Below, in pieces: positions 40,886 through 48,563 of a stretch of 48,563 nt of DNA (positions are counted from its first letter, which is position 1; every line of letters begins with the position of its first letter). The DNA is taken from the NCBI GenBank assembly GCA_027943245.1, contig JANDJZ010000205.1:1-48563 (forward strand), in the 5' to 3' direction. The DNA comes from Acanthamoeba sp. SK_2022b. Its lineage: Eukaryota; Discosea; Longamoebia; Acanthamoebidae. Under the pieces are notes generated by a model. That model did no database searches. It saw only the letters and a program-made list of their open reading frames with translations, and had not been told where the DNA came from. The translations under genes were made by a program, and so were the position numbers.

Positions 40886-42165
40886 ATGGAGAGAGATGGA
40901 CTGTGTAGATACTTCCAGCAAGGCTTCTGTCGTGATGGCAACTCCTGCCGCTTCCGTCACGAGCTGCCCGTCAGCAGACATGGCGCGCGAACTGCTGGGG
41001 AGAAGAGGCGTGGCCATAATACAGGGGCATCGCCAAGGGGGACCTGTAAATACTTTGTGCGCGGCCACTGCCGAGAGGGCTCCCGTTGTGCCTATGCCCA
41101 CGATGTCGGCGAAATGGACCACGACGACATGGAGTGCTCCTCATCCGGCGACGAGGAGGAACAAGAAGAAACGATGGACATCGAGGGCGCGAGCCACGCT
41201 ACGAGCGCAGGAGCAGGTGCAGGGGCAGATAAGCTGGTGCCCTACGCCGATCCGGGCCTCTTCTCGAGGCTGCTCGCCCGACCTGGTCCAGCCCGGCTGC
41301 TTTGCATTCCACCCTTTGAGCAGCGACGGGTGGCCTTGGGGGACGGCTGCAGGCGCGTGCGGCTCGTATGCCTCTCCGACACGCACATGAAGCACGCCTT
41401 CTTGACTCCGTACTTGCCACAAGGAGGTGGGCCGCCTCCCCTCTTCTGCAGCTCGAAAAAGACTCGAGTACTAACGACGCGAACGTTCCGAGTAGAGGAT
41501 CACATTCTGCTACACGCGGGCGACTTCACCAGCCTCGGACGAGAGGAGCACGCACTCGCCTTCAACGAGTGGCTTGGCAGCCTTCACTACCGCCACAAGT
41601 TCATCGTAGGAGGTAACACATGCTTCTGCAACAATCGTGACAAGGAGCACTTGAAGTCTCATAGCGCCGGTCGACAGGAAACCACGAACGGGTGTGTGGA
41701 GACGTGCGGGAGCACGACGCCTACGCCCGGCTGCTGACCAACGGCACCTACGTCACGCACGGATGCTTCACCCTCGAAGAGTTTGGGGGCCTCACCATCT
41801 TCCTGTCGTCGTGGGAGAAGAAGCATAGGGACAACACCTCGGCAGAGCCCGAGCTCTTCCCGTGGGACGACCCGCTGCTGGTCCGAGATGCCAAAGACGG
41901 CGAGATGGAAGGCAGTGACCTCGTCAGAGGCGTGGATGTGCTTGTGACGCATTTGCCGCCGCGCGGCGTTCTGGACACGGTGCGGCTGGTGAAGCATCGA
42001 GGCAGCGCTCGGCTTCGGGCTCGCGTGGAGCAGATGCGACCAGCTGTGCATGTGTTTGGGCACGTGCACAAGGGCGGGGTGCAGGTGAGCGACGCCGGCA
42101 CGACCTTTGTCAACGCGGCCAATCCTGGCGTAGCCGGGCCCATCGTCTTCGACTACTACTATTGA
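40886..42165 (+). CDS. CCCH zinc-finger / metallophosphoesterase fusion protein
   Basis: Exons 40886-41426, 41496-41612 and 41678-42165 give 381 residues. Two CCCH fingers open the protein: CRYFQQGFCRDGNSCRFRH and CKYFVRGHCREGSRCAYAH, each C-x7/8-C-x5-C-x3-H, typically RNA binding. After an acidic linker a calcineurin-like phosphoesterase domain of MPPED type follows with ordered metal motifs: VCLSDTH, LLHAGDFT, VGGNHE (across a splice junction), VTHLPPRG, and HVFGHVHKGG. Ends TTFVNAANPG..FDYYY. All metal ligands expected for a binuclear centre are present. The fusion suggests phosphoesterase activity aimed at RNA or an RNA-bound substrate; this is inference. Confidence 0.9.
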
Positions 42166-42245
42166 TGGAGCACGATTGTTCAACGAGGGTTCCCTGGGAT
42201 TCGAACCAGCCAAGTCGTTGCATGGTAGCACAGGTCACGCTTGCG

Positions 42246-42270
42246 TCTGATTGGACGAATAAAAGCCACC
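42246..42270 (+). promoter_or_regulatory. Candidate CCAAT/TATA upstream of saposin gene
   Basis: GATTGG (inverted CCAAT) is followed at once by GAATAAAAG, a TATA-like element, about 130 bp before the saposin ATG. A further GGCCAATTG occurs at 42308. Confidence 0.35.
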
Positions 42271-42393
42271 AGTTTGTGAGTGGGCGACTTTTCCGCGGTC
42301 TCTTACCGGCCAATTGCACACAAGGAGCCACGCGCCCTATACCACCACAGGGCGTCTTCTACACCAAAGGCTCCACGTCCCCTTCAACTTAAC

Positions 42394-43207
42394 ATGAAGC
42401 TCCTCACCATACTGTCCCTTTCCTCGGCTATCTTCCTCCTCTGCTGCTTCTCCAATGTGGAAGCTCAGAGTACGCCTTCATGCTCCTCTCCCGGTTGAGC
42501 GCGTCGTGTGGGGTCTCATTGCATTGTAACGCAGGCGACTGCGCATTGTGCGAGGTGGCGGTCAAGTACATCGACGGGTACCTGCAGGAGAACTACACCC
42601 AGTCCCAAATCACTAAGCAGCTGGAGATCATGTGCGCCCTCTCGCCGGCTCCGTTCCGCGCCCAATGCGACGCCTTCGTGGGCTACTACGCTCCGGTGGT
42701 GCTCAACTACATCATCAAGCACGAAAGCCCAGCCACGGCCTGCGCCCAGGTCGGCCTCTGCACTCCCTCCAAGGCAGATCACGGCACGATGCAACCTCAC
42801 CACATAGCCGCCCTTGCTCTGGGCCTCAACAGTACGTACCGCGCTCTCTGCATCTGTTTTCTAGCCTTCTGGTGCTGACCCCTACCTATACCGTCACAGA
42901 CCCGAACCATGGCAGCAAGATGATTCTCAACAAGAAGGTTACTGCGCCTCAGGCTGAGGAGAAGTGCTTCTTCTGCACGATGGCCGTTGGCTCGATTGAG
43001 GCCTACCTCGAACAGAACCAGAACGGCGTTCACCAGCTGCAGGCATACCTGGATGGCCTGTGTCACCTCACACCCGACGCGGGCGACTGCGTCAGGATGG
43101 TGAACACCTACCTCCCTCTCGCCATCCACTATCTCGAGAATGCCAGTCCCAGAGGCGTGTGCGAGGAGCTGGCAATGTGCACGAGAGCAAACCAACACAA
43201 GCAATAA
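42394..43207 (+). CDS. Secreted protein with two saposin B domains
   Basis: Exons 42394-42469, 42535-42831 and 42900-43207 close in phase to 226 residues. An N-terminal signal peptide (LLTILSLSSAIFLLCCFSNV, cut near EAQ) precedes two saposin-fold domains. Domain 1: CALCEVAVKYIDGYL, MCALSP, QCDAFVGYY, ACAQVGLC. Domain 2: CFFCTMAVGSIEAYL, LCHLTP, DCVRMVNTYL, VCEELAMC. Each has six Cys in saposin order, forming three disulfides. Members either present lipids to hydrolases or, as in amoebae, permeabilise membranes; which applies here cannot be read from sequence. Secretory or lysosomal location is expected. Introns fall at domain borders. Confidence 0.9.
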
Positions 43208-43399
43208 ATGGTGCTGGATTCCAGAAGGTGGACCACCAGGGCACGTAGATGTCCCCAAGGCACGCAGCAGGTGATTAGCTGGGATGACGCCAACGGGGAG
43301 TGGTGGAGCGAAAAAGCATGATGACTTGTTGGTAACCTCTACTGAGGATAAGTGCGCAACAGGTCCCCACACTCGCTGACCAACCTCAACAACACAAGC

Positions 43400-43528
43400 A
43401 TGCCTCGCCTCACTCCCGTCCTTGTCCTCCTTCTTGGGAGCCTTTGCTCCCTCTTCCTTTTTCTCTCAGGCTGCCGACGACAAGCTTGTGGGCGGCACCA
43501 TCAACATCTTAGCGTGCTTTCTTGCTGA
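43400..43528 (+). CDS. Orphan short ORF with signal peptide
   Basis: 42 codons beginning MPRLTPVLVLLLGSLCSLFL, a typical secretory signal. In a second frame the following sequence reads AADDKLVGGTINIL after a CTCTCAG acceptor-like site, which would resemble the start of a small secreted protein, but no proper donor precedes it and nothing continues. It may be a 5' gene remnant, or a real mini-gene. Confidence 0.25.
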   Translation: MPRLTPVLVLLLGSLCSLFLFLSGCRRQACGRHHQHLSVLSC

Positions 43529-43614
43529 ACAAATATTCCAATATATATTTTTTTCGTTTTCGTTCTGTTTCTCTTAAAATGAAAAACAACACTCGCCATA
43601 GCGTAGACTGAAGC

Positions 43615-45412
43615 ATGGACAAGAAGATGGGCGAGGATGCCGCCAGCCCAAAGAAGAAGCCGTTGAAAAGCGCCACAAGAAAAAGGCTTCAGGTGGACGA
43701 GAGTCTCGTCGAGCGCACGGCCCTGGATGCCGCTCTTGCAGCCCTTCGTGCTACCCCCTACCACAATGACACCACCCTCTTCGGCGCCCATACCATGCTG
43801 TGCATCGCCCTTGATCGGTACTTGTTCCACCCGATATGTCCTTTCTTTTGCATTCGTTGCTGAACTGTTATAACAGTAGCACCTGCAACGCAGGCTGGCC
43901 AAGCTGTTTTCGCCATGGGGAGCCCCAGCCAAGAGTACCCTCACCACGTAACACTCTCTGTGGGAGTGGTTGCTCACCTCCAACCAACGGTAGTGGCCAA
44001 TGCACGATGCTTTGCCAAGTGCGAGGGAGCGATGGAGCTGCTAATCGACCTCGTCGATGACAAGTACTCATACCACGTGGTGAGCCGCGCAATCCGTTGC
44101 CTCTGGAGCCTGTCTGCCACAGGTACTCTCACCGCGCGCCTTGCCCTTTCCAGGCACACAACCGCTGCCTGCATCTGTACACACGCACACATACAACACC
44201 TGCAGAAGAGATCTCGCTCGTGGCGATCGAACTGGGCGCCCTGCACGCCATCGTAGAGAAACTCCAGTCTTCAACCAACGAGCACATCATCAGCTCGGCG
44301 CTAGGTTTTCTGTGGTGCTATCTCGAGTTTCGTAAGCCTCTCTCTTCTTGTAGCGCGCCCAACCGCCGCCCAAGCCTCACCGCGGGTTGCCTTTCGGAAA
44401 CACAGCCAGCGTTCTGGATCAGGCAGTGGCATGGGAAGTTCCTGCTATCCTCTCCAAGCAGCTCAACGAAATCTACTCAGATGACGTGTTGGCCTTGGTA
44501 GGTTGCCTCCAGTCGCTTTCGTTTAATCGTGCGTTGCCTCCCTCTCCTTGCCCTCTCCCTTACAACATGACCAACGCACGGCTAGCCTTGACTTTGTCCC
44601 CTCTCAGCGCGATTGCGGCACGAGCTGGCTTTGGGCGACGTGCCTCAGCGCCTCATCGACAAGATGCCATTCGGCGAACCAATTGTCCAGCACACCGCAC
44701 TAGTCACTCTGGCTCTCCTCACGCTTGATCGTACGCCTGCGCGTTCCCTTTCTGAACCGCCTCTTGCGTCAGGCCAACGGATCGTGCGTTGTACAGGCGA
44801 ACACGAAGAGAAGTTGCTGGGACTGGGCGTGTTGGACCACATCACAGAGTACCTCGACACAGCCCCAGAGGTACCTTATCGGCCTTGTAGGCACTCTCTT
44901 GCCCACAGTTGTCCTGCGCTGATCTCTTCACAGGACATCGCTGCGTTTAACGACGAAGCGCACATGCTCTGGAAGTTCATACGGCCGTTCAATGCGCTTA
45001 TGACGTCGCAACACGAGCCCGTGCGGCGCCTGTGCGGCTTGATCTACGCCGCTTTGGCACTAACGCGTACGTGTGTCCCTCCCTCTCCGTGGTTCGCCGC
45101 CTGAACAGCGTTGCAGAGCTGATCTCTGAAACAGCCGCACACGAGCCGCTGTTCAAGAAGGAGGACTTGGTGGGAGAGCTGCTCGCCGTGCAGTGGAACA
45201 CAGGCGACGAGCGGCTGCGGGAACTCATCAAGTCCACGATGTCTACGCTGATGTCGAAGCGACCGTCCAGTTTGGATCCTCCCTCGCTCGTGGAGCTGTG
45301 CGCCTTCCGTCTGCGCCGAGCCTGCGCAGACAGCCAAGTCTCAAAGGGGGAGGTGGAGCGTGCACTGCCCCGAGAACTGCGGGAACGATTCACCTTCGGC
45401 ATGCCGCTCTGA
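43615..45412 (+). CDS. Armadillo-like repeat protein
   Basis: Nine exons, 43615-43817, 43894-43934, 43994-44122, 44206-44331, 44406-44501, 44608-44730, 44797-44870, 44934-45066 and 45117-45412, close in phase to 406 residues. After a basic N-terminus (DKKMGEDAASPKKKPLKS) the protein is almost all helical, with ARM-like units such as AIRCLWSLSAT, EISLVAIELGALHAIVEKLQ, ISSALGFLWCYLEF, IVQHTALVTLALLTLD, LLGLGVLDHITEYL and VRRLCGLIYAALALT. Exons tend to hold one repeat each. The C-terminus is rich in Arg/Glu. Likely a scaffold or binding protein; ZYG11/importin-like relatives are possible, but no specific family is recognised. The second exon is only 41 bp. Confidence 0.75.
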
Positions 45413-45494
45413 CGGCGGTAGTGGAAATCATAGGATATGATCTGTCATTTTCCTTCTTGCTCTTCGGAATTGGGTTCAGGAATAGCACGAAACG

Positions 45495-46120
45495 TTGGGA
45501 GATAGAGAACAGATGCTCCAATGGAACCAAGAGGTCTCCCTCACTGGTGAAGGTGAAAATTGGAATCTGATTTTGGAGTGGCCATTCTGTGTTCCAAGGG
45601 AACAGGACCGGAGCTTTGAGGCCAGAGACAAAAACCGCTCGGACAAGCCCCAGTTCAACACTTTTTACAACCACCTCACAATACCAACAAGCCGTTCCTA
45701 CCTTCACTTCTTTCCATGCTCGACCCAACTGTACCCTAATATCACCTCGTACATGAACGCAGCTGCCGGGCCACTTCCAATGCTACCAGTCCCTTCAAGT
45801 TCGTCTCAGGTACACCCCACCTGCAATGTTTTCCAAATTATCAGGTTTTTGTTGACTACTTTCTTTCGTCAGCTGCCTGACGAAACCGATACTATTCAGG
45901 GGATGAACCACGTCTTCCTTTCTGTCCCTCATTGACCAGACTGTACATGCAACCTCCACACACATGCAGGTGGAGGTGTGCAGTCGAGCTCGCCAGCGGT
46001 CACGACGCTGTGGACCACAAGCCGTCGGCACCAGGCACGCGCAGGCGTGATGATTTGGGACACTTCGTTGGCCGAGCAGAACAACTTCGGCCAGCAGGTG
46101 CGCAGTGGCTCAAGCAGTAA
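45495..46120 (+). CDS. Uncharacterised, low-confidence gene related to palindrome-arm sequence
   Basis: An open frame from 45495 (MLQWNQEVSLTGEGENWNLI, then REQDRSFEARDKNRSDK) can be spliced at a GTACAC donor (45810) to an exon after TTCGTCAG ending in TGA near 45934. A second exon-like block after CACATGCAG (45968) reads toward MIWDTSLAEQNNFGQQV. Words such as GATGCTCCAATGGAACC, GGCCAGAGACAAAA and GCAGGTGGAGGTG recur in the same order in the left arm (5131-5890). Could be a real gene or a member of a dispersed degenerate family. Function unknown. Confidence 0.3.
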
Positions 46121-46217
46121 GCCTTGCTTGCAGCAGGGCCATCTTCCTAGCAATCAATTACACGGCAGCAGTTCCCCCACTCTCGTCTCCATCTGTCATC
46201 GCCACCCTTGCCCATGG

Positions 46218-47039
46218 TCACTTTCTGACGAAGAGGTAGGTTCCCTGGGAGGTGTTCATGAGGTCGTCCAGGACCAGTCCGGTCAGCTGCTGTACCAGAT
46301 CCACGCCCAGATTGGTCACCTTGGTGTTCCACATGTTGAAGTTGCGCAGCGCTGGCAGCTCCTACACACAAGCACAATTAGGAAAGAGTCCAGTAGTGGC
46401 CAGGCACGAGGCGGTGGAGCGCGTACTCCAATGTGGGCAAGCCCCGAGTCGGTGAGCTGGTCGCTGCCCACGTCCAGCGACGTGAGGTGCGGGTAGCGCC
46501 CTTTGGCCAGCTCCAAAAGACCTGGAAAATAAATGAAAGAAATAAGATTAGAAACAAAATAATAAACAAAACTAAAAGAAACACAAAATCAAACGGCAAA
46601 TGTGCTGCGTGCCCTTGTTGCCGAAACGCGGACAGCCGGTGGCCTTGAAGGAGGTGAGTTGGTCGAGGACGGTCAGGTAGCGCGAGAGCTTCCCGCCCAC
46701 GTTGGTGTAGGGCAGCGAGAGCGAGGTCAAGCTGGGCAGCTTGGCCAGTCCCGGACCTTCCCAGTCGTTCATGAGCACACACCACACACGAGTCCAAATG
46801 AGCGTTTGTGCTTGGAGAGAGTGCGCGAGCACCCCTGTGCAGAGAGGAGGAGGTCGGCACCCAGCGCACGGTGGGTGATGGCGGTCTTGCCCACGTCTAG
46901 CGAACGCAGCTGCGTGAGCTCCATCAGCGCGGGAACGCCCTCGTCGGTGAGTTCGGTCTTGGAGAGGTTGAGCAGCGTCAACGACGACAGCTTGCCCACG
47001 TCAGCCGCAAACTGCGTGCGTCATGATCACGTTAGTCGC

Positions 47040-47102
<63 letters not shown>

Positions 47103-47626
47103 GAGAGAGAGAGAGGCGCACCTCGTCGGTGAAGCCGACGTTGAGCGAGATGTCGAGATGCGTGAGCGAAGTGAGGCAGCCCAGGAAAGACCAGTCGGCG
47201 ATGCCCGGGTTGAAGGAGAGGTTGAGCGTGTGGAGCGACGCCCCGAGGCCCTTGAGCAGCGCCACACCGCCGTCGCGCAACATCGTCCTGGAGGCCTGGA
47301 AGCTGGTCAGCGGGCGCACGGGGCCGTCGGCCTCCTCGGCCCACTCGTCGGGGGCCTCGGCGCGCTTGAGCAGCGTGTAGAGCGCCTTGTCCGGAAAGCG
47401 AGTCCCGCTCACTGCACGCCAGTGGCGCCCAGCCCACGTCAGCGTCTTCTCCGTACAGTGACCGGTGAGGAGCTCGGGGAGGCGGTGGGGGGGGAGGGGA
47501 TTGTACCTGAGACGTCCTGGATGCCTTCGAGGTCGATGAGGCCGGCGATGGCGTAGTAGGTGATCATCGTACCGCCCATGTGAACTCTTCGCAGATCAGG
47601 GCAGTGTGTGCCCTGTGTGTGATGTG

Positions 47627-47686
<60 letters not shown>

Positions 47687-48563
47687 TGTGCGCGCGAGTT
47701 AGTGAGCGAGCGCGCCTTATGTAGGACTGGAAGGGAGGGGGCGGAGGCACCAGCGGGGCGAGGCCGGCGTCGGTGATCCGCTTGCACCGATCGACGAACA
47801 GAGAGCGCAGCTGAGGCATGCACTTCAGACACTCGGCCAGCCCACTGAACCAACAACCACACGTTAAGAATCTAGTATGCTTGGCGTGTCCGTTTGTGCA
47901 TGCGCGTACTGGTCAGTGATGCGGTAGGAGTTGGAGAGGTCGAGGTAGGTGAGCGACGAGTAGCTCTTGAGCACGTCCAGCCAGGAGTCCTCGACAGCCT
48001 GTGGGCGTCCAACGCGTTGAGTTTGGGACCGATTACCCACGAAAAGAAAAGAATAAGAAAATGAAAGGGAAACTCCCACGAGGAGAGAGTGGCATACGCG
48101 GATGTTCGAGAGGAACAGGGTCTCGACGGGGAAGGCCTTGAAGAACTCCAGCGCCTCGAAGGTCAGCCTCTCCGTTCTGTGCAGGTACAGCAAGATGCGC
48201 TCGATGACCTCTGCCCCCCCCCCACGAGTCCACGCACTTGTAGTGAGCGGCCACCGCTGGCGGCGCACGTGGCCTAGGCCTGGGTACCGACGGGCAAGGC
48301 GGGCAGCTTGTCGGCGATGAGGGGAGTCTTCCAGCCCTCGTCCCTGCAGATGAACTCCACGCACTTCTCCCTCAACGGCGCTGCACTCGCCACCATCGGT
48401 TCTTTGCGTCAGCTCACGCCCCGAGAGAGAGATGGAGAGAGGAGCGGTTACCGACGAGGCTCGGCGCCTGCGGGGCGTCCAGCGCGTCGCCCTGGGCGTG
48501 CGGTCCGAGCGCGAAGGCCGAGTCGCGGTCCCACAGGTGCACGGCGTCGGAGCTCTGCGCGAG
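46218..48563 (-). CDS. Leucine-rich-repeat protein, 5' part outside window
   Basis: Minus-strand exons from the right edge to a stop at 46218. The last three are phase-closed on at least one side: 46595 upward, 46427-46521 and 46218-46361. Repeats of about 24 residues are obvious: LTSLDVGSDQLTDSGLAHIG, LTLLNLSKTELTDEGVPAL, LRSLDVGKTAITHRALG, LTHLDISLNVGFTDE, LHTLNLSFNPGIADWSF, LTYLDLSNSYRITDQ. The LxxLDLxxxxxTD(E/S)G pattern is that of the RNI/FBXL-type (LRR_6) class, so an F-box N-terminus outside the window is possible. Introns carry (CA)n and (GT)n tracts. Probable substrate-recognition scaffold; role unproven. Confidence 0.75.
47042..47098. repeat. (CA)n microsatellite in LRR gene intron
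   Basis: About 57 bp of CA, followed by a short GA run; lies between LRR exons. Confidence 0.95.
47629..47685. repeat. (GT)n microsatellite in LRR gene intron
   Basis: About 57 bp of GT in the next upstream intron of the LRR gene, opposite in sense to the tract at 47042. Confidence 0.95.

Overview
This window is nuclear DNA from an intron-rich, fairly GC-rich unicellular eukaryote. Nearly every gene is split by short introns of about 50-120 bp with GT..AG ends, coding exons prefer G or C in third positions, and long (CA)n/(TG)n tracts lie inside introns. The gene set (UBA1, LTV1, CIAO2B/MIP18, GET1/WRB, an SR splicing factor, saposin-like, PH-patatin, CCCH-metallophosphoesterase, LRR and ARM proteins) fits a free-living amoeba. 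Acanthamoeba is my best guess, inferred from style only.

Region 1 (1-19874) is one very large imperfect palindrome. The left arm (1-9112, cut by the window edge) and the right arm (10910-19874) are reverse complements around a 1.8 kb unique spacer (9113-10909). Reading outward from the spacer, each arm carries tRNA-Val(CAC), tRNA-Leu(AAG), a CIAO2B-type Fe-S assembly gene, an uncharacterised gene, a SAM plus Cys-rich finger gene, a gene-poor stretch with short tandem repeats, a poorly resolved locus with Cys/His-rich exons and an opposing exon pair, a GET1-type membrane insertase gene, and a patatin-like phospholipase gene. The arms differ by substitutions, indels, a micro-inversion and several copy-specific lesions, so the duplicates are diverging.

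Region 2 (19875-28852): the right patatin gene continues into single-copy DNA with its PH-like and charged N-terminal exons (to about 22919). Then come LTV1 (12 exons), an endonuclease/exonuclease/phosphatase-family gene, and, divergent from it across 139 bp, an SR-type RRM protein.

Region 3 (29320-38805): a 962-residue protein with a haem-oxygenase-like iron redox domain at its N-terminus, two small Ser/Gly-rich genes, and a complete 15-exon ubiquitin-activating enzyme UBA1.

Region 4 (39254-48563): a UIM/UBX ubiquitin-adaptor gene divergent from UBA1, a CCCH-finger/metallophosphoesterase fusion, a secreted two-domain saposin-like protein, an orphan signal-peptide ORF, an ARM-repeat gene, a low-confidence gene related to sequence in the palindrome arms, and the 3' part of a leucine-rich-repeat gene running off the right edge.

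Exon coordinates were derived by hand from splice sites and reading-phase continuity. Where every phase closes (UBA1, LTV1, CIAO2B, GET1, EEP, HO-like, UBX, CCCH-MPE, saposin, ARM) I trust them well. The patatin N-terminus, the Cys/His locus and the LRR gene are only partly resolved.
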